The notes under the pieces: generated by a model
What the model saw: the letters and a program-made list of their open reading frames with translations, nothing else
What the model was told of the DNA's origin: nothing
Databases searched by the model: none
Made by a program: the position numbers and the translations under genes
In this document: piece after piece, positions 17,441 to 25,083 of the stretch
How the letters are laid out: each line of letters begins with the position of its first letter
Numbering within the stretch: position 1 is the stretch's first letter
Assembly (NCBI RefSeq): GCF_039543385.1
Contig: NZ_BAABJQ010000001.1
Location: forward strand, 372,001-436,000
Source: Rugosimonospora acidiphila
GTDB lineage: Bacteria > Actinomycetota > Actinomycetes > Mycobacteriales > Micromonosporaceae
Length of the DNA: 64,000 nt
Direction of reading: 5' to 3'

Positions 17441-18436
17441 TCAGATCACGCCTCGGCTGTGAATTCCGTAGTCGTTGGCCGCGGTGAACACATTCTCCGC
17501 GTAGGACTGTAGGGCGTTGTAGGACAGAATCGCGGCCCACCAATCGCCGGGCTTCGAAAGGTCGCGGCCGCCCGCGCAGAGATAGTTGGCGGCGGCGAGC
17601 GCAGCGTCATTGATGTCGTTGGGATCCGCGGTCCCGTCCTGGTCCGCGTCGACCTGGTACCTGTTCCAGGTGCTCGGCACGAACTGCATGGGTCCGACGG
17701 CGCGGTCGTAGACGCTGTCGCCGTCGTACTGACCGTGGTCGGTGTCCGTGATCTTGGCGCGGTTCCCGTTGCCGTCCAGGGGCAGGCCGATGATGGGTGG
17801 CACCGCCTTGCCGCTGCTCAGCAGCTCGGCGCCGTTCGCGCGGCCGTGGTTGGACTCCACCTTGCCGATGCCGGCCAGGGTGGTCCAGGTCAGATGGCAG
17901 GCGGGCTCACTCTGCTGCTCCGACAGCTGGGCGTACCCGTACGCCTGCAACGCCACGATCGGGATGCTGAGCGTCGTGGAGAGCGGGCCCGCCCATCCGA
18001 CCAACGCGTCCTGCGGTTGGGCCGGGGCGGTGGGCCCCTCGGTCGGCACGTCGGTCATGCCGGGCAGCGACGTGTCGGTCGGATCGGGCTCGGTCGGCAC
18101 ACCCAGCTGCGGACCCCCGGCCTGGGCCGGGTCGGTGTCCTGAGCGCCGCCGGACGGCACGGGCAGCGGCTGGTTGGGCGCGGTCGCCGGAACCAGATAT
18201 CCGCCGGCGCTGCCCGCCACGGCCAGCAGGGCGGCCAGTGCCAGGGCCGGGAGCGCGAAGCGCCCGCTCGGGCGTAGCGCCCACCGCTGGGTCGCCCGGC
18301 CGGTGGCGATGGCGGCTCGCCCGATGTGCCGTCCCACGACGAACACCCAGCTCAGCCGCGGTCGTCGGTGGCGGGCGGGATCGGGAGGGGTCGCTGGGCG
18401 CAGCGCGGGTGGGGAGGCCTGGTCCGTGCCGGTCAC
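17441..18436 (-). CDS. Membrane-anchored lytic transglycosylase (SLT domain)
   Basis: Cleaves peptidoglycan glycan strands. An N-terminal cytoplasmic stretch is followed by one membrane segment (FALPALALAALLAVAGSAGG) and a Pro/Thr-rich linker. The C-terminal goose-lysozyme-like domain has its catalytic glutamate in AGIGKVESNHGRANG and the GPMQFVPSTWNRY motif; a calcium-binding-like DADQDGTADPNDIN loop follows. GTG 18436 has no Shine-Dalgarno but has a -10 hexamer 6 bases upstream (leaderless). 331 aa. Confidence 0.83.
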   Translation of the reverse strand: MTGTDQASPPALRPATPPDPARHRRPRLSWVFVVGRHIGRAAIATGRATQRWALRPSGRFALPALALAALLAVAGSAGGYLVPATAPNQPLPVPSGGAQDTDPAQAGGPQLGVPTEPDPTDTSLPGMTDVPTEGPTAPAQPQDALVGWAGPLSTTLSIPIVALQAYGYAQLSEQQSEPACHLTWTTLAGIGKVESNHGRANGAELLSSGKAVPPIIGLPLDGNGNRAKITDTDHGQYDGDSVYDRAVGPMQFVPSTWNRYQVDADQDGTADPNDINDAALAAANYLCAGGRDLSKPGDWWAAILSYNALQSYAENVFTAANDYGIHSRGVI

Positions 18437-18442
18437 AAGGTG

Positions 18443-18448
18443 AGTATC
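18443..18448 (-). promoter_or_regulatory. -10 element of lytic transglycosylase gene
   Basis: GATACT on the minus strand, then CACCTT (6 bases), then GTG 18436. Unlike the others the hexamer begins with G, but A at position 2 and T at position 6 are kept. Confidence 0.42.
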
Positions 18449-18478
18449 GCACCCGTTCCGGTGTGGCCGCAGCCGTCG

Positions 18479-18484
18479 TAACCT
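18479..18484 (+). promoter_or_regulatory. -10 element of fmdB-type gene
   Basis: TAACCT, 6 bases, then ATG 18491. Divergent from the transglycosylase promoter; the two -10 elements are only 30 bases apart. Confidence 0.5.
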
Positions 18485-18490
18485 GTGAAC

Positions 18491-18700
18491 ATGCCGAGAT
18501 ACGAGTATCGGTGCCGCGCCTGCGGTGACACGTTCGAGCTGACCCGGCCGATGGAGCAGTCGGCCGCGCCCGCACGCTGTCCCGACGGGCATGACGACAC
18601 GGTCAAGCTTCTCTCCACCGTTTCGGTAGCGGGCCGGGCCTCCTCCGCGGCGCGCCCCCCGGCGTCAGGTGGGTGCTGCGGCGGCGCCTGCGGGTGCTAG
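18491..18700 (+). CDS. FmdB family zinc-ribbon protein
   Basis: 69-aa putative regulatory zinc ribbon. The N-terminus MPRYEYRCRACGDTFEL is the family signature; the second zinc pair is CPDG with H (CPDGHDD). The C-terminus is Ser/Ala/Gly/Cys-rich (GGCCGGACGC). Leaderless start. Function of the family is unsettled. Confidence 0.85.
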   Translation: MPRYEYRCRACGDTFELTRPMEQSAAPARCPDGHDDTVKLLSTVSVAGRASSAARPPASGGCCGGACGC

Positions 18701-18712
18701 CTTTTTGACCGC

Positions 18713-18740
18713 CTCGCGCGATCCGTGAGGCACGCGCGAG
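18713..18740 (+). terminator. Weak hairpin after fmdB-type gene
   Basis: CTCGCGCG and CGCGCGAG, 8-bp perfect stem, 12-base loop, 12 bases after the stop codon. Confidence 0.45.
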
Positions 18741-18905
18741 TCGATGGCGGCGCATCCCTCGCGGCCGGACGGGGACCATGCCCGGCTGGTCGGCCGACCC
18801 GAAGTGACCTTGTAGACCGCAACTCGGCCTGGTGGTCGTCGTTACGTCAGCCGTAGCACTCCCACGTTTCTCCGCTCGTTGAATCCCCCGTGCCATGATC
18901 CGGAT

Positions 18906-18922
18906 TCAAGGCTCGACCTTGA
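18906..18922. promoter_or_regulatory. Inverted repeat upstream of cyclase-ATPase gene
   Basis: TCAAGG CTCGA CCTTGA, a 6-bp dyad with a 5-base centre about 90 bases upstream of the cyclase-ATPase start. Operator-like; regulator unknown. Nothing else recognisable in 18741-19012. Confidence 0.3.
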
Positions 18923-19012
18923 GCCGATCCGTGCCGGACCGTTTCTCCGATGCGGTCGCTTCGGAGGGTGCGTCAGCATGAGGCACGACTTCCAGGGGGC
19001 GGAGGTTCAGGC

Positions 19013-21784
19013 GTGTCGGAACGGATTCACCTGCCAAGTGGCCTGGTGACATTCCTCTTCACCGACATCGAAGGGTCGACGCGGTTGGCCCAGATGCTCG
19101 GTGCGGGGTACCCGCCGGTCCTGAACCAGCACCGCAGGCTTCTCCGCGACACCCTGGCCTCCTGCGCCGGCACGCCGCTGTTCGCCGAGGGCGATTCGCT
19201 GTTCGTCGCGTTCGGAGACGCCGGCGACGCGCTGCACGCCTGCGGCGAGGCGCAGCGCGCCCTGGCCGTGCACGACTGGCCCACCCCGGAGGCCCGGCCG
19301 CAGGTGCGGATGGGGCTGCACACCGGGTACGCCGAGCCGATGGGTGACGAGTACACCAGCCCCGAGGTGCACCGGGCGGCCCGGATCGCATCGGCCGCGC
19401 ACGGCGGTCAGGTGGTCTGCTCGGCGTCGACTGCCCGGCACGCCGGCCAGCTCGCCGAACAGTCCTGGCTGCTGGACCTGGGCCTGCACCGGCTGCGCGG
19501 GTTCGACGACCGGGAGCGGCTCTTCCAGCTCATCGCCCCCGGGCTGCACCGGCAGTTCCCGCGGCCGCGCACGCTCGACGCGACCCCGCACAACCTGCCC
19601 GGTACGGTCACCAACTTCGTCGGCCGGGCCACCGAGCAGGACGAGTTGGCCGCGCTGGTCGAACGGCACCGGCTGGTCACCGTGGTGGGGCCGGGCGGCT
19701 CTGGCAAGACGCGGCTGGCCGTCGAGGTCGCCTCCACCCGGGTGGATGCCTACCCGGACGGGGTGTGGTTCGTCGACCTGGCCTCGGTCACCGACCCGGG
19801 GCTCGTGGCGGTGACGGTGGCGGCCAACCTGGGGCTGCGCCCGGAGCCCGGGCGCGCGGTCGTGGACACCATCGCCGACTACGCGACCAGCCGGCGGTTC
19901 CTGCTCGTCCTGGACACCTGCGACGCGCAGCCGGGCGCGGCCGCGATGGTCGTCGGCCGGCTGCTGTCCGGCAGCCGGGGCGCGCAGGTGCTGGCGACCA
20001 GCCGGGAGCCTCTCGGGCTGGCCGGCGAGGTGGTGTGGCGGATCCCACCGCTGTCCCTGGAGCCCGACCGCGACGGCGGCCCCGGCGACGCGGTGGCGCT
20101 GCTGCTCGACCGCGCCACCGCGGCCCACGGCGGCAAGCGACCGGCGGGCGCCGAGCTGGAGCAGCTGTGCCGGGTGGCGTACCGGCTCGAAGGGCTGCCG
20201 CTGGCGCTGGAGCTGGCCGCCGCCAGGCTGCGGGTGTTGACCGCGGGCGAGCTGGTGAACCGGCTCGACGATGTTGTGTCCACATTGGACGCCGGATTGT
20301 CCATGGTGGACACCGTGTCGCTGAACGGCGGTGCGGCCCTGCGGCACGCCACCCTGCAGGCCACCGTCACCTGGTCGTACCGCACCCTCGCACCGCGGGC
20401 GGCCCGGCTGCTGCGGTGGCTGGCCGTCTTCGCCGACCAGGTGGACCTTCCGGCCATCGAGTGGCTGCTGGGCGAGGATCCGCTGGACGTGCTCGCGATC
20501 CTGGTGGACAAGTCGCTGGTACAGGCGCAGCCGACGGCGTCCGGCACGACGTACCGGATGCTCGGTCCGATCCGGGCGTACGCGGCGCGCCGGCTCGCCG
20601 AGGCGGGCGAGGAGCGGGTCGCGCGCAACCGGCACGTGGCCTGGTGCCTGCACGCACTCGAACGGGCCCATCAGGGTCCGGATCGGCGGCCCGTCACGCT
20701 GTCCCTGTTCGCCATCGATCCGCTCGCCGACGAACTGCGCGCCGCGCTGCGGTGGAGCGCGAACGAGGGCAGCGCCCGGCAGGGGCTGCACATCGTCGGC
20801 GGGCTCGACCAGTGGTGGCGCGAGCGCGGGCTGGCCCGCGAGGGGCGGCTGTGGCTGTTCCGGCTGTACGAGCGGATCGCGCTCACCGGCGAGGAGATCC
20901 CCGAGGCCGAGCTGGCCGTCGCGTACCACACGCACGCGCTGCACGCGGGTGCCGATGGGGAGTACGCCGAGGAACTGCGCTTTTCCCAGCGGGCCGAGGC
21001 GTACGCGCTGCGTGCCGGGGACCACGCCCTCGTGGCGCGGGCGCTGTCCGGGCGGGGTTCGCCGCTGCGCAGTATCGGCAGTCCCAACGAGGCCGAGGCG
21101 GCCTGCCGCGAACTGATCGGCTGGGCGCACGAGCGGGACGTGGTCGGGGAGGCGCTGCCCGCCGTGTACTGCCTCGCGCAGATCCTGTGGGAGCGTGGCG
21201 CCCTGGACGAGGCCGCCGACCTGCTCGGCGCGGCCCGTCCCGTGGAGGCCGGGCGGCCCATCGAGCGGGGCCGGCGCACCGTCGACATGATCCTGGGCAT
21301 GGTCGCGCTCGCCCGTCGCGACCTGATCGCGGCGCACGACCACCTGGCCGTCGCGCTGCGCTCCCGGATGGGCTACGGCTTCCACTCCTGCGCGGTGGAG
21401 ACCATCAACGGCTTCGCGGTGCGCTGCGCGTTGGGGGACGACGGGCTCACCGCCGCCCGGCTGTTCGGCGCGGCCCAGGCCGCCCGGGCGCTGCTGCCGG
21501 ATGTGGCGAGGATCTACGGCGGGTACTGGGCGGAGCAGCAGAGCCGGCTGCGCGCGGCGTTGGGCGACGCGACGTTCGACTCCGCGTACGCCGAGGGCGC
21601 CGCGCTCACCCTGGAGGAGGCGGCCAAGGTCGCGCTCGCCGTGCGGCACCCGGATCTGGAGGCCGGTTCGGAGCGCTTCACCGAGACCGACCGGTGCCTC
21701 GACGGCGACCGCTACGCCGAGACCGACCGGCGCACCGGTCCGGCGCAGCTGCCCGCCCGCGACGTCGACTCCCGGGCGTCCTGA
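19013..21784 (+). CDS. Class III cyclase domain fused to NB-ARC-type ATPase and TPR-like region
   Basis: 923-aa signalling protein. Residues 1-180 form a nucleotidyl cyclase homology domain: metal Asp in FLFTDIEGSTRL, second Asp in FAEGDSLFVAF. The usual substrate lysine four residues before that Asp is Phe here, and the usual Asn in VNRAARI is His (VHRAARIASAAHGGQVV), so activity or specificity is doubtful. A P-loop ATPase follows (VVGPGGSGKTRLAVEV, about 223), with LLVLDTCD and QVLATSREPLG motifs, then a helical region. GTG 19013 has GGAGG 8 bases upstream. No DNA-binding domain seen, unlike AfsR. Mycobacteria carry similar fusions. Confidence 0.83.
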   Translation: MSERIHLPSGLVTFLFTDIEGSTRLAQMLGAGYPPVLNQHRRLLRDTLASCAGTPLFAEGDSLFVAFGDAGDALHACGEAQRALAVHDWPTPEARPQVRMGLHTGYAEPMGDEYTSPEVHRAARIASAAHGGQVVCSASTARHAGQLAEQSWLLDLGLHRLRGFDDRERLFQLIAPGLHRQFPRPRTLDATPHNLPGTVTNFVGRATEQDELAALVERHRLVTVVGPGGSGKTRLAVEVASTRVDAYPDGVWFVDLASVTDPGLVAVTVAANLGLRPEPGRAVVDTIADYATSRRFLLVLDTCDAQPGAAAMVVGRLLSGSRGAQVLATSREPLGLAGEVVWRIPPLSLEPDRDGGPGDAVALLLDRATAAHGGKRPAGAELEQLCRVAYRLEGLPLALELAAARLRVLTAGELVNRLDDVVSTLDAGLSMVDTVSLNGGAALRHATLQATVTWSYRTLAPRAARLLRWLAVFADQVDLPAIEWLLGEDPLDVLAILVDKSLVQAQPTASGTTYRMLGPIRAYAARRLAEAGEERVARNRHVAWCLHALERAHQGPDRRPVTLSLFAIDPLADELRAALRWSANEGSARQGLHIVGGLDQWWRERGLAREGRLWLFRLYERIALTGEEIPEAELAVAYHTHALHAGADGEYAEELRFSQRAEAYALRAGDHALVARALSGRGSPLRSIGSPNEAEAACRELIGWAHERDVVGEALPAVYCLAQILWERGALDEAADLLGAARPVEAGRPIERGRRTVDMILGMVALARRDLIAAHDHLAVALRSRMGYGFHSCAVETINGFAVRCALGDDGLTAARLFGAAQAARALLPDVARIYGGYWAEQQSRLRAALGDATFDSAYAEGAALTLEEAAKVALAVRHPDLEAGSERFTETDRCLDGDRYAETDRRTGPAQLPARDVDSRAS

Positions 21785-21816
21785 CCCTCACGGTCATCGC
21801 CGCGCCGGATACTCAA

Positions 21817-21853
21817 CCGCCCCGGCGACCCGATCAACGGGTCGCCGGGGCGG
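21817..21853. terminator. Bidirectional terminator between cyclase-ATPase gene and korB
   Basis: A perfect 16-bp stem (CCGCCCCGGCGACCCG / CGGGTCGCCGGGGCGG) with loop ATCAA, between convergent genes. Confidence 0.85.
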
Positions 21854-21877
21854 TCTGCGTCTACCGGGCCGTGGCCG

Positions 21878-22912
21878 CTAGAGGATCGTCCAGGTGTCAC
21901 CGGAGCCGAGCAGCGCGCCCAACTCCTCGTCGAGGCCGCGGGTGAGCTTGCTCTGCGCGGTCGCGACCTGCTCACGGACCACCGTGTCGTACGCCGGCCG
22001 TTCCACCGAGCGGAACAGTCCGATCGGGGTGTGCCGCAGGTCGAGGTCGGGCAGCCGGGACAGGGCGAAGGCGTAGGCCGGGTCCTTGACGGTCGCGTCG
22101 TGCACCAGGATGTGCGACGGGTCGGTCTCCGCGGTCCGCTCGACCGACAGCCCGAAGCCGCCGGGCGGGTGAACGACGCACCACTGCCCGTCGGCCCCGA
22201 AGGTGACCGGCTTGCCGTGCTCCAGCCGGATCAGGAAGTCGTCCCGGGTGGCCGGCTCCTTGAGCACGTCGAACGCGCCGTCGTTGAAGATGTTGCAGTT
22301 CTGGTAGATCTCGATGAACGCCGAGCCCTCGTGCTGCGAGGCCGCCCGCAGCACCGACTGCAGGTGCTTGCGGTCCGAGTCGATGGTCCGGGCCACGAAC
22401 GACGCCTCGGCGCCGAGCGCGAGCGAGATCGGATTGAAGGGCGAGTCCGCGGAGCCGACCGGGGTCGACTTCGTGATCTTGCCAACCTCCGAGGTGGGCG
22501 AGTACTGGCCCTTGGTCAGCCCGTAGATCTTGTTGTTGAACAGCAGGATCTTCAGGTTGACGTTGCGCCGCAGCGCGTGGATCAGGTGGTTGCCACCGAT
22601 CGACAGCGCGTCGCCGTCGCCGGTGACCACCCACACCGACAGGTCGGGCCGGGACACCGACAGGCCGGTGGCGATCGCCGGGGCGCGGCCGTGGATGGAG
22701 TGCATCCCGTAGGTGTTCATGTAGTACGGGAACCGGGACGAGCAGCCGATGCCAGAGATGAAGACGATCCGCTCGCGCGGGATGCCCAGCTCGGGCATGA
22801 ACGACTGGACAGCGGCCAGGATCGCATAGTCACCGCAGCCCGGGCACCAGCGCACCTCCTGGTCGGACTTGAAGTCCTTCGCGGAGAGCTTGATCGATAC
22901 CGATTCAGACAT
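21878..22912 (-). CDS. korB: 2-oxoacid:ferredoxin oxidoreductase, beta subunit
   Basis: Thiamine-diphosphate subunit of a KorAB-type enzyme that oxidatively decarboxylates 2-oxoglutarate (or another 2-oxoacid) to the acyl-CoA and reduces ferredoxin. Iron-sulfur cysteines: WCPGCGDYAIL, SGIGCSSRFPYYMN and YQNCNIFNDGAF. The ThDP motif is VVTGDGDALSIGGNHLIHAL. 344 aa. The ATG overlaps the end of korA by 8 bases. Actinobacteria use this enzyme in an oxygen-tolerant TCA variant (known in mycobacteria). Confidence 0.92.
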   Translation of the reverse strand: MSESVSIKLSAKDFKSDQEVRWCPGCGDYAILAAVQSFMPELGIPRERIVFISGIGCSSRFPYYMNTYGMHSIHGRAPAIATGLSVSRPDLSVWVVTGDGDALSIGGNHLIHALRRNVNLKILLFNNKIYGLTKGQYSPTSEVGKITKSTPVGSADSPFNPISLALGAEASFVARTIDSDRKHLQSVLRAASQHEGSAFIEIYQNCNIFNDGAFDVLKEPATRDDFLIRLEHGKPVTFGADGQWCVVHPPGGFGLSVERTAETDPSHILVHDATVKDPAYAFALSRLPDLDLRHTPIGLFRSVERPAYDTVVREQVATAQSKLTRGLDEELGALLGSGDTWTIL

Positions 22913-24749
22913 TCTTCACGACTTCTTCCAACATCGTCTCCAGCTCGGCCGCCGTGAACGGCAGGCCGCGGACCTGGTTGTAACCGATCACGTCGATCAG
23001 GTAGCGAGCCCGGATCACGTGGGCCAGCTGACCCAGGTTCATCTCCGGGATGACCACCTTGTCGTACCGCTTGAGCACCTCGCCGAGGTTGCGCGGCATC
23101 GGCGAGAGGTGCCGCAGGTGGGCCTGGGCGATCGCCTGCCCCCGCTGCCGCAGGGCGCGGCAGGCGGCACCGATCGGGCCGTAGGTGGAGCCCCAGCCGA
23201 GGACCAGCACCTGGGCGTCGCCGTTCGGGTCCTCGACCTCCAGGTCGGGCACCTCGATGGCCTCGATGCGCGCGGCCCGGGTGCGCACCATGAAGTCGTG
23301 GTTGGCCGGGTCGTACGAGATGTCCCCGGTCTTGTCCGCCTTCTCCAGGCCGCCGATCCGGTGCTCCAACCCGGGGGTACCGGGGATCGCCCACGGCCGG
23401 GCCAGGGTCTTCGGGTCACGCAGGTACGGCAGGAACTCGCCGGACGGCCCGTTGGGCTCGGTGGCGAACTCGACCGACAGGTCGGGCAGGTCGGCGACCT
23501 CCGGCAGCAGCCAGGGCTCCGAGCCGTTGGCGATGTACCCGTCGGAGAGCAGGATCACCGGGGTCCGGTAGGTCAGCGCGATCCGGGCCGCGTCCAGCGC
23601 CGCGTAGAAGCAGTCGGACGGCGACTTCGGCGCGATGACCGCCACCGGGGCCTCACCGTGCCGGCCGAACAACGCCATGTTCAGGTCGGCCTGCTCGGTC
23701 TTGGTCGGCATGCCCGTGGACGGTCCGGCGCGCTGCACGTCGATGATGAGCAGCGGCAGCTCGAGCGCGACCGCGAGGGAGATCGTCTCGCCCTTCAGCG
23801 CGACGCCGGGGCCGCTGGTCGAGGTGATGCCCAGCGCGCCGCCGTAGGAGGCGCCCAGCGCCACGCCGATGGCGGCGATCTCATCCTCGGCCTGCACGGT
23901 GGTCACGTCGAACCGCTTGTGCTTGGACAGCTCGTGCAGGACGTCCGAGGCCGGAGTGATCGGGTACGCGCCCAGCACCACCGGCCGGCCCGACCGCACC
24001 CCCGCGGCCACCACGCCCAGCGCCAGCGCCGCGTTGCCGGTGATGTTGCGGTAGTTGCCGGGTGGCATCTTGGCCGGCTTGACCTCGTAGCGCACCGAGA
24101 AGTCCTCGGTCGTCTCGCCGAAGTTCCAGCCGGCCTTGAACGCCGCGATGTTCGCCGCCACCAACTCCGGACGGGCGGCGAACTTGCGCTCCAGGAAGGA
24201 GAGCGTCGACTCGTACGGCCGGGAGTACATCCAGGAGAGCAGGCCCAGGGCGAACATGTTCTTGGCCCGCTCGGCGTCCTTCTTGGACACGTCGAGGTCG
24301 GCCAGGGCGCGGACGGTCATGCTGGTCAGGCCGACGGGGTGAACCGCGTAGCCCTCCAGCGACCCGTCCTCCAGCGGGTTGGCGGCGTATCCGACCTTGG
24401 TCAGATTCCGGTTGGTGAACTCATCGGTGTTGACGATGATGTCCGCCCCGCCCGGCAGGTCACGCAGGTTGGCCTTGAGCGCGGCCGGGTTCATCGCCAC
24501 CAGCACGTTCGGCGCGTCGCCGGGGGTGAGGATGTCGAAGTCGGCGAAGTGCACCTGGAAGCTGGACACCCCGGGCAGGGTGCCAGCGGGTGCCCGGATC
24601 TCCGCGGGGAAGTTGGGCAACGTCGATATGTCGTTGCCCAGCTGAGCGGTCTCGGAAGTAAACCGGTCACCGGTGAGCTGCATACCGTCGCCGGAATCGC
24701 CGGCGAACCGGATGACCACCCGATCCAGTTGGCGGACCTGCTTGGTCAC
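22905..24749 (-). CDS. korA: 2-oxoacid:ferredoxin oxidoreductase, alpha subunit (fused gamma-alpha)
   Basis: 614 aa. The N-terminal third is the gamma domain (IRFAGDSGDGMQLTGDRF). The rest is the pyrimidine-binding alpha domain, with AYPITPASDVLHEL and GITSTSGPGVALKGETI and a C-terminal domain (VLGWGSTYGPIGAACRAL). The GTG start at 24749 has AGGAGG 8 bases upstream. Forms a complex with KorB. Reduced ferredoxin from it may feed the incomplete complex I encoded nearby (inference from gene neighbourhood). Confidence 0.92.
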   Translation of the reverse strand: MTKQVRQLDRVVIRFAGDSGDGMQLTGDRFTSETAQLGNDISTLPNFPAEIRAPAGTLPGVSSFQVHFADFDILTPGDAPNVLVAMNPAALKANLRDLPGGADIIVNTDEFTNRNLTKVGYAANPLEDGSLEGYAVHPVGLTSMTVRALADLDVSKKDAERAKNMFALGLLSWMYSRPYESTLSFLERKFAARPELVAANIAAFKAGWNFGETTEDFSVRYEVKPAKMPPGNYRNITGNAALALGVVAAGVRSGRPVVLGAYPITPASDVLHELSKHKRFDVTTVQAEDEIAAIGVALGASYGGALGITSTSGPGVALKGETISLAVALELPLLIIDVQRAGPSTGMPTKTEQADLNMALFGRHGEAPVAVIAPKSPSDCFYAALDAARIALTYRTPVILLSDGYIANGSEPWLLPEVADLPDLSVEFATEPNGPSGEFLPYLRDPKTLARPWAIPGTPGLEHRIGGLEKADKTGDISYDPANHDFMVRTRAARIEAIEVPDLEVEDPNGDAQVLVLGWGSTYGPIGAACRALRQRGQAIAQAHLRHLSPMPRNLGEVLKRYDKVVIPEMNLGQLAHVIRARYLIDVIGYNQVRGLPFTAAELETMLEEVVKNV

Positions 24750-24800
24750 GGGAAGGGACCTCCTCGCGGCGGGCCATGCGTGTGCGGGTGCGCAACGCCG

Positions 24801-24830
24801 TTGTAGCCGGGCCCGCTAGGTTTTTGTCAA
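24801..24830 (-). promoter_or_regulatory. korAB promoter with overlapping palindrome
   Basis: Minus strand: TTGACA (24825-24830), 18-base spacer, CTACAA (24801-24806). The perfect 10-bp palindrome TCAAGCTTGA (24827-24836) overlaps the -35, and a second AGCTTGA follows, so a regulator site is plausible. Leader about 45 bases. Confidence 0.55.
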
Positions 24831-25083
24831 GCTTGAGCCTACGTCGAGCTTGAACCCGGGTTCTGTCCCGGGTCCGACGAATGTTAGGGCAATTGGTCAC
24901 AATCATTGATGGCCCAGTAGCCGGTCGGTGTAGCCGCGAGATTCCCGGCTATCAGCGGAATCGCCAATACAGCCACTGTTGCCCGCAATAAGGGCAACCC
25001 GGCGCGATTCCGACCGCAGGAGATCAGGGCATCGGCGGGCCCCCGGCTGCCGTTGCGGGTGCTCGCCGGAGCTCTCGGGGCCG
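24831..25083. other. Intergenic region between korA and repeat-protein gene
   Basis: No gene recognised. It contains a short hairpin ACCCGGG TTCTGT CCCGGGT (24854-24873) and AT-richer sequence than its neighbours. Confidence 0.45.

Noticed and set aside
19007..21649. 880-codon open frame antisense to the cyclase-ATPase gene
   Set aside because: Composition-driven shadow rich in Gly/Arg/Gln; no recognisable fold.
22869..24806. 645-codon open frame on the plus strand over korAB
   Set aside because: Shadow frame; korA and korB carry complete family motifs on the minus strand.
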